A stretch of DNA of 64,000 nt, taken from Streptomyces sp. HUAS 15-9 (lineage in GTDB: Bacteria > Actinomycetota > Actinomycetes > Streptomycetales > Streptomycetaceae). The stretch is from positions 4,154,001 to 4,218,000 of the forward strand of contig NZ_CP106798.1 in the NCBI RefSeq assembly GCF_025642155.1. Direction: 5' to 3'. The translations under genes were made by a program, and so were the position numbers. The notes beneath the pieces are model-generated. The model had not been told where the DNA came from, did not search any database, and saw only the letters and a program-made list of their open reading frames with translations. This document shows, piece after piece, positions 24,322 through 33,718 of the stretch; the first letter of the stretch is position 1, and every line of letters begins with the position of its first letter.

Positions 24322-25878
24322 ATGGCCCGCGTCCCCCTCGCAGCCCGCAACCGGATCATCCGCACACTCACCCGGCGCCACCCGAACCGCCACGCCCCGG
24401 AACTCGCCACCCAGCAGCACCCCTGGGCGCGCGCCCTCGGCATGACGGTCGTCGTCCTCGTCGGCGCCTGGCTGGGCCTGCTCATCGTCGGCAACGTCAG
24501 AGCCCAGGTCGGCCCGATGAACACGACCATGGCCCTGCGCCCGTCCCTCAGCGGCGGCACGAAGATCAACGTCTCACCGCTGGGCGCACTGACACTCGAC
24601 AGCCATGTCGCGCCCGTCCGCCTGGACGTGAACGTCGACCAACTCGACCCCGTCCGCTCACAAGCCCTCGTCGATCACCCCGAGCGCCTCACCGGCCTCC
24701 AGGACGAGATCGCCCGGGACGTCGAGCACGGCACACTCGACCTGGCCCTACGCTCCTGCGTCGCCGTGGTCTCCGGCGCGACCGCACTGGGCCTGGCGGT
24801 CTACCGCCGCCCCCGGCGCGCCCTCGCGGCCGGCGGACTCGCCCTCGCCCTGCTGGCCGCCTCGGGAGCGACGGCGTACGCCACCTGGAACCCCAAGTCG
24901 GTCCTGGAACCGAAGTTCTCGGGCCTGCTGTCCTCCGCGCCCTCCCTGGTCGGCAACGCGCGCAGCATCGTCACCGAATTCGACGTCTACCAGAAGGAGT
25001 TGGCCCGCCTGGTGACGAACGTGACGAAGCTGTACGACGTCACCTCCACGCTCCCGGCCTACCGGCCCGACCCGAGCACGATCCGGGTCCTGCACGTCTC
25101 GGACATCCATCTGAACCCGGCGAGCTGGAAGATCATCGCGTCGCTGGTGGCCGAGTACAAGGTGAACGTGATCGTCGACTCCGGCGACACGATGGACCAC
25201 GGTACGGCGGCGGAGAACGGCTTCCTCGACCCGATCGCGGACCTGGGCGCGCCGTATGTATGGGTCCGGGGCAACCACGACTCACGTCTCACCCAGAGCT
25301 ACCTGCAGCGGATGAAGAACGTGCGCGTCCTGGACGACGGACGGGCACGGACGATCGCGGGGCTGCGGTTCGCCGGCATCGGCGACCCCCAGTTCACCCC
25401 CGACCGCTCGGGCCGGCCGGGCGGCGACGCGGCGGAGGCACTGGCCGGGGACCAGCTGGCCACGGCGCTGCGCGACCAGCGGGCCGCGGGCACACCCGTG
25501 GACGTGGCCGTGGCCCACGAGCCCTCCGCCGCCCGACGCACGGACGGCGAGGTGCCCCTGGTGCTGGCGGGCCACATCCACCACGAGCAGACGGAGGTCA
25601 TGAAGAAGGGGACCCGGCTGCGGGTGGAGGGCTCGACGGGCGGCAGCGGGCTGCGTGCGGTGGAGGGCAAGTACCCCGATCCGGTCGAGGCGTCGATCCT
25701 CTACTTCGACCGGGACACGCGGCGGCTCCAGGCCTGGGACGAGATCAGGCTGGGCGGCCTGGGCCTGACGACGGCCGAGGTCAGCCGTCACCTGCCGGAG
25801 GAGAACAGGCCTGGCGCGAACCCCACGCCGAGCACCCCCACCACCCCATCGGGGACGGCGTCGCCCACGAGGCCGTAA
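24322..25878 (+). CDS. Membrane-anchored metallophosphoesterase
   Basis: A 518-residue protein. Two membrane regions come first, WARALGMTVVVLVGAWLGLLI near residue 35 and a segment near residues 155-195. The calcineurin-like phosphoesterase domain follows from about residue 250 with all signature blocks: VLHVSDIHLN (DxH), VDSGDTMDHG (GDxxD), VRGNHDS (GNHD), VAHEPSA and VLAGHIHHE (GHxH). The C-terminus is Pro/Thr-rich. The phosphoesterase part probably faces outside the cell; the substrate is unknown. A tRNA cluster follows 80 bases downstream. Confidence 0.88.
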   Translation: MARVPLAARNRIIRTLTRRHPNRHAPELATQQHPWARALGMTVVVLVGAWLGLLIVGNVRAQVGPMNTTMALRPSLSGGTKINVSPLGALTLDSHVAPVRLDVNVDQLDPVRSQALVDHPERLTGLQDEIARDVEHGTLDLALRSCVAVVSGATALGLAVYRRPRRALAAGGLALALLAASGATAYATWNPKSVLEPKFSGLLSSAPSLVGNARSIVTEFDVYQKELARLVTNVTKLYDVTSTLPAYRPDPSTIRVLHVSDIHLNPASWKIIASLVAEYKVNVIVDSGDTMDHGTAAENGFLDPIADLGAPYVWVRGNHDSRLTQSYLQRMKNVRVLDDGRARTIAGLRFAGIGDPQFTPDRSGRPGGDAAEALAGDQLATALRDQRAAGTPVDVAVAHEPSAARRTDGEVPLVLAGHIHHEQTEVMKKGTRLRVEGSTGGSGLRAVEGKYPDPVEASILYFDRDTRRLQAWDEIRLGGLGLTTAEVSRHLPEENRPGANPTPSTPTTPSGTASPTRP

Positions 25879-25958
25879 ACCGTTTTGGCGATACTCCCCG
25901 CCATCCCATATGCTTCTCACGTCCCCGACGCGCTGACAAGCGCCCAGGCGGGCCGATA

Positions 25959-26031
25959 GCCCTCATCGTCTAGCGGCCTAGGACGCCGCCCTTTCAAGGC
26001 GGTAGCACGGGTTCGAATCCCGTTGGGGGCA
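25959..26031 (+). tRNA. tRNA-Glu (anticodon TTC)
   Basis: A 73-nt cloverleaf with anticodon loop CTTTCAA, GCCCTCA acceptor arm paired with TGGGGGC, and discriminator A. First of a three-tRNA cluster. Confidence 0.95.
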
Positions 26032-26067
26032 CGCAAGATCGTGTGCGACACTGTTGCACGCAAGCTT

Positions 26068-26142
26068 GGTCCTGTGGAGCAGTTTGGAGTGCTCGCCACC
26101 CTGTCAAGGTGGAGGCCGCGGGTTCAAATCCCGTCAGGACCG
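26068..26142 (+). tRNA. tRNA-Asp (anticodon GTC), copy 1
   Basis: A 75-nt cloverleaf with loop CTGTCAA and acceptor GGTCCTG/CAGGACC, discriminator G. It differs at one position (T for C in the D arm region) from the second tRNA-Asp at 30861-30935. Confidence 0.95.
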
Positions 26143-26166
26143 CTGAGGCTTCCTCGAAAGCCTCGT

Positions 26167-26240
26167 GGCTGGGTAGCTCAGTTGGTACGAGCGTCCGCCT
26201 GAAAAGCGGAAGGTCGCCGGTTCGACCCCGGCCCCAGCCA
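26167..26240 (+). tRNA. tRNA-Phe (anticodon GAA)
   Basis: A 74-nt cloverleaf with loop CTGAAAA, acceptor GGCTGGG/CCCAGCC, discriminator A. It is followed directly by a terminator hairpin. Confidence 0.95.
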
Positions 26241-26245
26241 CAGCC

Positions 26246-26273
26246 AAGGCCCCGATCTTCGGATCGGGGCCTT
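26246..26273 (+). terminator. Terminator of the Glu-Asp-Phe tRNA cluster
   Basis: A 12-bp stem AAGGCCCCGATC with its complement and a four-base loop, followed by TGTTGTG, six bases past tRNA-Phe. Confidence 0.8.
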
Positions 26274-26424
26274 GTTGTGTGCCTCGTGGATCATGCTCGT
26301 GGTACGAGCGTCCGCGTCCGCTACCGGGGACGCCCGCTCGTACTGTTCCACCCTCGGCTTGGCACGGATACCGTGCGGCGCTACGTTCTGCCTGGTCGGC
26401 CGTGAGATCTGGGGGGCGGGGACG

Positions 26425-26736
26425 ATGAGCCGGGACGAGTCGAGGGCCATTCGGGATACCGAGTTGGAGAAGGACCGGGCGCGGTACGGGCTGCTTGCCG
26501 TGGTCATCAGTAATCTCGCGATCGCCGGGGTCGCGATCTTCGGGGTGTGGCAGCTCGGCGGTGACAAGGCGGTGATCGTCGGTGTGCTGACGGCCGCGTT
26601 CACCGCGGTCAGCAGCATGACCACGGCCTATCTGGGGATCAAGGCCGTCTCCAACACCGCCAGGTCCATCGCTCTGGGCGACGGCTCCCGCGGGCGTGAG
26701 CCGCAGTCTGCCCCTCCGGTGCAGCGCACCCCCTGA
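26425..26736 (+). CDS. Small membrane protein of unknown function
   Basis: A 103-residue protein with two hydrophobic segments: YGLLAVVISNLAIAGVAIFG around residue 21 and AVIVGVLTAAFTAVSSMTTA around residue 49. A short charged N-terminus (MSRDESRAIRDTELEKDRAR) and a Pro/Ser-rich tail flank them. ATG 26425 has GGGGCGGGGAC ahead of it. It lies 61 bases before hrpA on the same strand. No known domain is recognised. Confidence 0.7.
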   Translation: MSRDESRAIRDTELEKDRARYGLLAVVISNLAIAGVAIFGVWQLGGDKAVIVGVLTAAFTAVSSMTTAYLGIKAVSNTARSIALGDGSRGREPQSAPPVQRTP

Positions 26737-26797
26737 AAACACCGTGGGGCAAAAGCGTTCGCCACGGATTTCCCCGGGGTGAGATCCTGGACGGCGT

Positions 26798-29700
26798 ATG
26801 TCTACGCATCCCGCCCCCGCCCTCGGCGCCCTCGCCCCCCGCCTGACCGAGCTGTCGCTGCGCGACGCGCACCGGCTCGGGCGCAGGCTCGAGGGCGCAC
26901 GCAAGATCCGTAAGCCCGAGGCCCGTGCCGCTGTTCTCGCCGAGATCGAGGCCGAGGTCGCGAAGGCCGAGGCACGGATGGGTGAGCGGCGTGCCCGGGT
27001 GCCCGCGGTCGGCTATCCCGAGCAGCTGCCCGTCAGCCAGAAGAAGGACGCGATCGCGGCCGCGATCCGTGATCACCAGGTCGTGATCGTCGCCGGTGAG
27101 ACCGGGTCCGGCAAGACGACCCAGATCCCGAAGATCTGTCTTGAGCTCGGGCGCGGGGTCCGGGGCATGATCGGGCACACCCAGCCCCGTCGTATCGCGG
27201 CTCGTACGGTCGCCGAGCGTGTGGCCGAGGAGCTGGACACCCCGCTCGGCGAGTCGGTCGGCTGGAAGGTGCGGTTCACCGACCAGGTGAACCCGGACGC
27301 CACGTTCATCAAGCTGATGACGGACGGCATCCTGCTCGCCGAGATCCAGACGGACCGTGAGCTGCGCGCGTACGACACGATCATCATCGACGAGGCCCAT
27401 GAGCGGTCCCTCAACATCGACTTCCTGCTCGGTTATCTGGCCCAGCTGCTGCCGAAGCGGCCGGACCTCAAGGTCGTCATCACCTCCGCGACGATCGACC
27501 CCGAGCGTTTCTCCCGGCACTTCGGTGACGCGCCGATCGTCGAGGTGAGTGGCCGGACGTATCCGGTGGAGGTGCGGTACCGGCCGCTCCTGGAGGAGGA
27601 CTCCGAGGACGCGGACCGGGATCAGATCACCGCGATCACCGACGCGGTCGAGGAGTTGATGGGGGAGGGCAAGGGCGACATCCTCGTGTTCCTCTCCGGT
27701 GAGCGCGAGATCCGGGACACCGCGGACGCGCTGGAGAAGAAGAAGTATCCCCGCGCCGGAGGCGCTGATTGGCAGAGCACAGAGATCCTGCCTCTCTACG
27801 CGCGGCTCTCGCACGCCGAGCAGCACCGTGTGTTCCAGCCCCACGGCGGCCGCAGGATCGTTCTGGCGACGAACGTCGCCGAGACGTCCCTCACCGTGCC
27901 GGGCATCAAGTACGTCATCGACCCCGGCTTCGCCCGTATCTCGCGCTACAGCCACCGCACCAAGGTGCAGCGCCTCCCCATCGAGGCGGTCTCCCGGGCC
28001 AGCGCCAACCAGCGCAAGGGCCGCTGCGGCCGTACGTCCGACGGCGTCTGCATCCGGCTCTACAGCGAGGACGACTTCAACGCCCGGCCGGAGTTCACCG
28101 ACGCGGAGATCCTCCGTACGAACCTCGCCTCCGTCATTCTGCAGATGACCGCGGCCGGCCTCGGCGACATCGAGAAGTTCCCCTTCATCGATCCGCCGGA
28201 CCACCGCAACATCCGTGACGGCGTGCAGCTGCTGCAGGAGCTGGGCGCCCTCGACCCGATGCAGAAGGACGTGCGCAAGCGGCTCACGGACACCGGCCGC
28301 AAGCTCGCCCAGCTGCCCGTCGACCCGCGGCTGGCCCGTATGGTCCTGGAGGCCGACAAGAACGACTGTGTCCGCGAGGTCATGGTCATCGCCGCCGCGC
28401 TGTCCATCCAGGACCCGCGCGAGCGCCCGGCCGACAAGCAGACCCAGGCCGATCAGCAGCACGCTCGCTTCAAGGACGAGACGAGCGACTTCCTCGCCTA
28501 CCTCAACCTCTGGCGCTACATCCGCGAGCAGCAGAAGGAGCGGGGTTCGTCCGCGTTCCGGCGCATGTGCAAGCAGGAGTACCTCAACTTCCTGCGCATT
28601 CGCGAATGGCAGGACATCTACACCCAGCTGCGCACGGTCGCCAAACAGATGGGCATCCACCTCAGCGAGCAGGACGCCCCCGACGACCGCGTCCACGTGT
28701 CCCTCCTCGCCGGACTGCTCTCGCACATCGGCATGAAGGATGTGAAGGACGGCGCGAAGAACGAGTACTTGGGCGCCCGCAGCGCCAAGTTCGCGATCTT
28801 CCCCGGCTCGGCCCTGTTCAAGAAGACGCCGCGTTTCGTGATGTCGGCGGAGCTGGTGGAGACGAGCCGGCTGTGGGCCCGGGTCAACGCGAAGATCGAG
28901 CCGGAGTGGGTGGAGCCGCTCGCCGGGCACCTGCTCAAGCGGACCTACAGCGAGCCGCACTGGGAGAAGGACCAGGCGGCGGTGATGGCGTTCGAGAAGG
29001 TCACGCTGTACGGCGTACCGATCGTCGCCCAGCGGAAGGTCAACTACGGCCGTATCGACGCGGAAGCCTCCCGCGAGCTTTTCATCCGCAACGCCCTGGT
29101 CGAGGGCGACTGGCGCACGCACCACAAGTTCTTCGCCGACAACCGCAAACTCCTCAGCGAGGTGGAGGAGCTGGAGCACCGTGCCCGCCGTCGGGACATC
29201 GTCGTCGACGACGAGACGCTCTTCGACTTCTACGACCAGCGGGTCCCCGACCATGTGGTCTCCGGCGCGCACTTCGACTCCTGGTGGAAGCACAAGCGGC
29301 ACGAGCAGCCCGACTTCCTGGACTTCGAGCGGGAGATGCTCATCCGGGAGTCGGCGGAGGCGGTCACCAAGGCCGACTACCCGGACTCATGGCGGCAGGG
29401 GCAGCTGAAGTTCCGGGTGACCTACCAGTTCGAGCCGGGCGCGGATGCCGACGGCGTCACCGTGCACATCCCGCTCCAGGTCCTCAACCAGGTCATGGAC
29501 GAGGGTTTCGACTGGCAGATCCCGGGTCTTCGCGAGGAAGTGGTGACGGAGCTGATCCGCTCCTTGCCGAAGCCGATCCGCCGCCACTACGTGCCCGCGC
29601 CGAACTATGCGAAGGCGTTCCTGGACAGGGCGGTGCCCTTGCAGGAGCCGCTGACGCTCACCATGGCCCGCGAGCTGAAGCGCATGGTCGGCGTGCCCTT

Positions 29701-30766
29701 CGAGGCCGACGACTTCGACTGGACGCGGCTCCCGGACCATCTGCGGATCACCTTCCGCATCGTCGACGAGCGGCGCCGCAAGCTCGCCGAGGACAAGGAC
29801 CTGGAGGCGCTGAAGCTCCGGCTGAAGCCGAAGGCGCGCCAGGCCCTGTCCCAGGCCGCGGCGGCGACGGCCGAGCGGCAGGGCGGGGAGTCCCTGGAGC
29901 GCAAGGGCCTCACCGACTGGACGATCGGCGCGCTCATCCGTGTGTTCGAGACCCGCAGGGCCGGCCATCCGGTGAAGGCGTACCCGGCGCTGGTCGACGA
30001 CGGGGACACGGTGTCGGTCCGGCTCTTCGACACGGAGGCGGAACAGGCCGAGGCCATGTGGAGGGGCACCCGGCGGCTGATCCTGCGCAACATCCCGGTC
30101 AACCCGGCCAAATTCACGAGCGACCGCCTGACGAACGCGCAGAAGCTCGCGCTGTCCGCGAATCCGCACGGTTCGATACAGGCCCTGTTCGACGACTGCG
30201 CGATGGCTGCGGCGGACAAGCTGATCGCCGACTTCGGCGGGCCGGTGTGGGACGAGGAGTCGTACCGGAAGTTGTACGACAAGGTGCGCGCGGAGATCGT
30301 CGACACGACGGTCCGTACGGTCGCCCAGGTGCAGCAGGTCCTGGCCGCCTGGCAGGCCTGTGAGCGCCGTCTCAAGGCCGTACGCAGCCCCGTCCTCCTG
30401 CCCAACCTCACGGACGTACGCACCCAGCTGGACGTCCTTGTGAAGCCCGGCTTCGTGACGTGGGCGGGCATACGGCGGCTGCCGGACCTGATGCGCTATC
30501 TGGTGGCCGTGGACCGTCGTCTCCAGCAGATGCCGACGGGCGTCCAGCGGGACACCACTCGCATGGAGAAGGTCCACGAGATGCAGGACGAGTACGCCTG
30601 GCTCCTGGAGCAGCTGCCGCAGGGCCGTCCCGTCCCGTCGTCCGTCCTGGACATCCGCTGGATGATCGAGGAGCTCCGGGTCAGCTACTTCGCGCATGCG
30701 CTCGGCACGGCGTACCCGGTCTCCGACAAGCGGATCGTGAAGGCGATCGACGCGGCGGTCTCGTAA
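26798..30766 (+). CDS. hrpA: ATP-dependent RNA helicase HrpA (DEAH box)
   Basis: A 1322-residue DEAH/RHA helicase. Motifs in order are Walker A GETGSGKTTQIPK, TQPRRIAA, the DEAH box IIIDEAHERS, SAT in ITSATIDPERFS, VATNVAETSLT-type LATNVAETSLTVPGIKYVID and QRKGRCGRTSDG. The helicase-associated and OB-fold regions follow from about residue 450, then the long HrpA-specific C-terminal domain (DUF3418). The length matches actinobacterial HrpA (about 1300). HrpA rescues stalled ribosomes on mRNA in E. coli; the role here is inferred. A tRNA-Asp gene follows. Confidence 0.95.
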   Translation: MSTHPAPALGALAPRLTELSLRDAHRLGRRLEGARKIRKPEARAAVLAEIEAEVAKAEARMGERRARVPAVGYPEQLPVSQKKDAIAAAIRDHQVVIVAGETGSGKTTQIPKICLELGRGVRGMIGHTQPRRIAARTVAERVAEELDTPLGESVGWKVRFTDQVNPDATFIKLMTDGILLAEIQTDRELRAYDTIIIDEAHERSLNIDFLLGYLAQLLPKRPDLKVVITSATIDPERFSRHFGDAPIVEVSGRTYPVEVRYRPLLEEDSEDADRDQITAITDAVEELMGEGKGDILVFLSGEREIRDTADALEKKKYPRAGGADWQSTEILPLYARLSHAEQHRVFQPHGGRRIVLATNVAETSLTVPGIKYVIDPGFARISRYSHRTKVQRLPIEAVSRASANQRKGRCGRTSDGVCIRLYSEDDFNARPEFTDAEILRTNLASVILQMTAAGLGDIEKFPFIDPPDHRNIRDGVQLLQELGALDPMQKDVRKRLTDTGRKLAQLPVDPRLARMVLEADKNDCVREVMVIAAALSIQDPRERPADKQTQADQQHARFKDETSDFLAYLNLWRYIREQQKERGSSAFRRMCKQEYLNFLRIREWQDIYTQLRTVAKQMGIHLSEQDAPDDRVHVSLLAGLLSHIGMKDVKDGAKNEYLGARSAKFAIFPGSALFKKTPRFVMSAELVETSRLWARVNAKIEPEWVEPLAGHLLKRTYSEPHWEKDQAAVMAFEKVTLYGVPIVAQRKVNYGRIDAEASRELFIRNALVEGDWRTHHKFFADNRKLLSEVEELEHRARRRDIVVDDETLFDFYDQRVPDHVVSGAHFDSWWKHKRHEQPDFLDFEREMLIRESAEAVTKADYPDSWRQGQLKFRVTYQFEPGADADGVTVHIPLQVLNQVMDEGFDWQIPGLREEVVTELIRSLPKPIRRHYVPAPNYAKAFLDRAVPLQEPLTLTMARELKRMVGVPFEADDFDWTRLPDHLRITFRIVDERRRKLAEDKDLEALKLRLKPKARQALSQAAAATAERQGGESLERKGLTDWTIGALIRVFETRRAGHPVKAYPALVDDGDTVSVRLFDTEAEQAEAMWRGTRRLILRNIPVNPAKFTSDRLTNAQKLALSANPHGSIQALFDDCAMAAADKLIADFGGPVWDEESYRKLYDKVRAEIVDTTVRTVAQVQQVLAAWQACERRLKAVRSPVLLPNLTDVRTQLDVLVKPGFVTWAGIRRLPDLMRYLVAVDRRLQQMPTGVQRDTTRMEKVHEMQDEYAWLLEQLPQGRPVPSSVLDIRWMIEELRVSYFAHALGTAYPVSDKRIVKAIDAAVS

Positions 30767-30860
30767 TCGCCTGTGCACGCAGGGTGAGTTCGACCGTGGG
30801 GCTCACCCTCCTGTACAGTCTCTTCTCGCAGCGCAACGCACGAATGGCGCCGCGAAACCT

Positions 30861-30935
30861 GGTCCTGTGGAGCAGCTTGGAGTGCTCGCCACCCTGTCAA
30901 GGTGGAGGCCGCGGGTTCAAATCCCGTCAGGACCG
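30861..30935 (+). tRNA. tRNA-Asp (anticodon GTC), copy 2
   Basis: 75-nt cloverleaf nearly identical to 26068-26142. It lies alone after hrpA and is followed by a terminator hairpin at 30943-30974. Confidence 0.95.
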
Positions 30936-30942
30936 CAACGAT

Positions 30943-30974
30943 GAAGGCCCGCACCGATACGGATGCGGGCCTTC
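30943..30974 (+). terminator. Terminator of tRNA-Asp copy 2
   Basis: Stem AAGGCCCGCA / TGCGGGCCTT with a ten-base loop, eight bases after the tRNA. Confidence 0.75.
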
Positions 30975-31018
30975 GCCATATCTCCGCCCCTCACCCCTCA
31001 CCACCGGCCGGCACCAAT

Positions 31019-31090
31019 CAGCCCGTCCGGCGTTTGAGGACGAGGCCGTTCAGGCCGAAGCGGGGGTCTGGGGGCGGCAGCCCCCAGTGA
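31019..31090. repeat. Common Streptomyces intergenic repeat element
   Basis: The stretch beginning CAGCCCGTCCGGCGTTTGAG and ending in the palindromic GGGGGTCTGGGGGCGGCAGC followed by CCCCAG matches, from memory, an intergenic element found in very many copies in Streptomyces genomes. Only one copy is in the window. Its function is unknown. Confidence 0.6.
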
Positions 31091-31236
31091 GCGGCCACAC
31101 CGACACCGGCGCCGAACCCAGCGGAGGCACCGGTGAACAACGCCGAACCGGCGGAGCCCCCCGCTCTTGACGGCGTCACATTCCGTCGGTACCCAGAAAG
31201 CAGGCCCCGTTCTCGTGCGGCCCCCGGAGGTGGCGT

Positions 31237-31428
31237 ATGGCGGCATCTGTCAGGCACGAGACGCGAGCCCTGCTCCGCGCGCACCTGTCGGCCGCCTCCT
31301 CCTATCGGCACCTCACCCGCCACTGCCCGATCTGCCACCGCCTGCTGAGGCTGGCGATGGACTCCGCCCCGCCGGGCGCTCAGGCTCTGGAGGGCGCGGC
31401 CGAGGACGAGGCCGCCCCGACCGCGTAG
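31237..31428 (+). CDS. Small CxxC protein, probably the DUF6274 type
   Basis: A 63-residue protein starting MAASVRHETRALLRAHLSAA and containing HLTRHCPICHRLLRLAM, with a CPIC pair plus flanking His residues that could bind zinc. The tail is acidic and Ala-rich. GGAGG precedes the ATG (CCCCCGGAGGTGGCGT). It resembles a conserved Streptomyces hypothetical family near bldC. No function is known. Confidence 0.6.
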   Translation: MAASVRHETRALLRAHLSAASSYRHLTRHCPICHRLLRLAMDSAPPGAQALEGAAEDEAAPTA

Positions 31429-31889
31429 CGCTCGCGCACTCCCAACACCCGTGCCACAGTGGGACGCTGGAGCCCATGTCTCCATTAGCGCACATGGACC
31501 ACCGACAACAAGCCACCCGGTATGTGACGGGTGTCACCGCATGACTTTCTGAAACCCCGGTACTTACACCTGTCCTACAACGGGTCAATTTAATATGTGC
31601 AATTGCACCGCTCCGAGGGGACATCCACAGCGGATCCGACACCCCTCCCCAGACTCCGACAAGCCCGCTCACGGACCCTCCGCACCAGGGGTTTCGGCGC
31701 ACAAAAAAGATCGCGCTGGACCCGGCGGAGTCCAGCGCGATCTACGACGCACCCTGTGTCACGTGCCTGAGAAGTTCCCATTGGCTTGGGCGAGGGTCCT
31801 GTTGGGGCAGGTCCCGCGTCGCTTGGAGCTAGGGCCCGGGCGCCTCGGCGGGTTGGGGGACCAGCCGTTTTGCCCGGTTATGCGATTGT
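31429..31889. other. Non-coding stretch between the small CxxC gene and bldC
   Basis: No credible gene is seen here. It contains an AT-rich patch (CGGGTCAATTTAATATGTGC near 31580) that could be promoter-like, then the bldC terminator at 31703-31742. Short open frames on both strands have random-looking composition. Confidence 0.6.
31703..31742 (-). terminator. Rho-independent terminator downstream of bldC
   Basis: A perfect 13-bp stem GATCGCGCTGGAC with its complement encloses an eight-base loop. On the minus strand it is followed by six Ts (31703-31708). It lies about 150 bases past the bldC stop. Confidence 0.85.
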
Positions 31890-32096
31890 TCAGGCCTCGC
31901 TGCGCTGCTGCGGGATGCCCGCGAGAAGAGCGCGGACCTCGGCCTCGCGGTAGCGGCGGTGTCCGCCGAGCGTACGGATGGAAGTGAGCTTGCCGGCCTT
32001 CGCCCACCGCGTGACCGTCTTGGGGTCGACGCGGAACATCGTGGCGACCTCAGCCGGGGTCAGCAGCGGCTCGGCATCAGGGGTGCGAGCGGTCAT
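31890..32096 (-). CDS. bldC: BldC, MerR-like developmental DNA-binding protein
   Basis: A 68-residue protein with a single MerR-type winged helix: LLTPAEVATMFRVDPKTVTR, then WAKAGKLTSIRTLGGHRRYR. Size and sequence match Streptomyces BldC, which binds head-to-tail on direct repeats and holds back sporulation genes during vegetative growth. The start ATG 32096 is preceded by CGAGGAGGCCGCTC (GAGGAGG). About 520 bases without a gene lie upstream and hold an unusual palindrome cluster (32325-32371). A strong terminator follows. Confidence 0.97.
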   Translation of the reverse strand: MTARTPDAEPLLTPAEVATMFRVDPKTVTRWAKAGKLTSIRTLGGHRRYREAEVRALLAGIPQQRSEA

Positions 32097-32617
32097 GAGC
32101 GGCCTCCTCGGGAGAACCGAACCTTCTCGGTTCTTTCCTCTAAATTCTGCACCTTGACCCGCGTTGCCCGAAATGGTGGACGCGGGTCGAGTCGGTTATA
32201 GGACGAACGGCTTGTCCTCGGCACTACAACTACACCATCTGTCCAGCCGCGTCGGCCAAACCGATGGAATTGCCCTCCCAGGTAGTCATCAGCCGCGGAA
32301 GCCGATGGACCATGCCATAGCGGACAGTCACGCCACTGTGACGATCAGTCACAGGGGCGATCAGGAGTCACAAGACCCCCCAAAGCATTGCAATGCTGAG
32401 ATTCCGCCCAGAATGGAGCTTAGTTGGGCGGACGGAGTCTTCCCCGGACTCCTTGTCCTATTTTGGCATGAGGAGCGGCAAGAGGCGCAAGGGCCGCGTA
32501 AGTGCGGTCCGTCACCCTTGATACAAAAGCCCCTATCGGAACCAACGCCCCGTCAGGTGACCTAAGTGGCGTAGACCGTACGTCGTCCAGGCCGGTTTGG
32601 GCCGTGACGTACGTCAC
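32097..32617. other. Long upstream region of bldC without a gene
   Basis: This region of about 520 bases lies between the divergently ending hypothetical gene (32618) and bldC. It has no convincing coding frame. An AT-rich stretch (CTTTCCTCTAAATTCTGCAC near 32135) close to bldC and the GTGAC repeats farther up suggest regulatory use. Confidence 0.6.
32325..32371. promoter_or_regulatory. GTGAC/GTCAC repeat cluster upstream of bldC
   Basis: CTGTGACGATCAGTCACAG at 32336-32354 is a perfect 19-bp palindrome. CAGTCAC also occurs at 32324-32330 and GAGTCAC at 32365-32371, giving AGTCAC repeats spaced by roughly 20 bases. Spacing of the central half-sites is one base longer than a canonical Crp site. 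It is a candidate operator about 230 bases before bldC. Confidence 0.5.
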
Positions 32618-33460
32618 TCAGTTCGCGGAACGCCTGTCCCGCACCGTCCGCCACCGCTCCACGAGCCGCCCGTACGCCTCCCCCGCCGCGGCCCCGTCGC
32701 CCCTGCGCAGCGCGTCGATGCCCTCGGCCACGTCCGCCGCCGAGTGGTCCCCCTCCAGCTCGCCGGCCGGCACCGCGTGCACCAGGCCGCCGTAGTCCAG
32801 CTCGACCAGCGAGCGCGGGTGGAACTCCTCCAGCCACCGCCCCACGTCCACCAGGCCGTCGATCAGCGGCCCTTCCTCGATGGCGTCCTTGAGCGTCCGC
32901 AGTCCCCGGGCCACGCGCCGCCTGGCCTGCACCATGGGCGTGCGGTAGCGCAGCAGGGGAGCCTCCTCGGCACCTCCCTTGGCGTACTCCCGCTCCTCGT
33001 CGGAGACCAGCACGAACCAGTTCAGCGGCACCTGCCAGGTGGCGGTGCGGATCCAGGGGCGGGCATCGGGGTTGCGGGTGAGCCAGCGCTCGTAGTCCTG
33101 GGCGGCCTGCCGGCGCACGACCGGCGGCAGCACCGCGTCCAGGACCGACGCCGGGAACTCCTCGGACAGCTCGCCCAGGGCCTGCCAGCCGCGCAGCCGG
33201 GTGCGCCAAGGGCAGACGCAGACCACCCCGTCGACGTCCAGCACGAAGGCGTCGCCGCTCTCGTGCACCGGCACCGGGACCGGCGGGGTGGGCAGCAGAT
33301 CGGCCAGGGAGCGGCGCAGCTCGTCCTGGTAGGAGGGGCGCTCGGGGCGGCGGGCGTAGCGCGACCAGTGGGCGCGCTCCGGCTCCGGGAAGGCGGCCAA
33401 CGGTTCGTACACGCGTAGATACGCAGCGTAGGGGACGATCACCGAGGACACCTTGGGCAC
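32618..33460 (-). CDS. Conserved Streptomyces hypothetical protein
   Basis: A 280-residue soluble protein starting at GTG 33460 ([20 protein letters not shown]) with GGGAGGGAGC upstream. It is rich in Arg, Trp and acidic residues, for example [33 protein letters not shown] and [20 protein letters not shown]. No catalytic motif or membrane segment is seen. Codon use is normal for the neighbourhood. It is divergent from vdh. The frame stays open far upstream on this strand, opposite vdh, but that part is a shadow. Confidence 0.75.
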   Translation of the reverse strand: MPKVSSVIVPYAAYLRVYEPLAAFPEPERAHWSRYARRPERPSYQDELRRSLADLLPTPPVPVPVHESGDAFVLDVDGVVCVCPWRTRLRGWQALGELSEEFPASVLDAVLPPVVRRQAAQDYERWLTRNPDARPWIRTATWQVPLNWFVLVSDEEREYAKGGAEEAPLLRYRTPMVQARRRVARGLRTLKDAIEEGPLIDGLVDVGRWLEEFHPRSLVELDYGGLVHAVPAGELEGDHSAADVAEGIDALRRGDGAAAGEAYGRLVERWRTVRDRRSAN

Positions 33461-33718
33461 GCCTGCTCCCTCCCCACCGGACAGGGCTCGAAACCCGTAC
33501 GGGATCCGTACGAGGTGTCCCGAAACGGGCGGGAAACCACTGCAAATCGTGCCACGCGTGTGCGTGCGTGTGCGGCGCGAGAGAGTGATCGCGAGAGAGT
33601 GATCCTGAACACTGCGCGGATGGTGGGTGGGCACAGGCTCTACGCTCATGCCACAGCACCCGCCACCCACACGGGAGCTGGTCTTTCGACCGCCGCAACT
33701 TACCCGGGAGTCACCACC

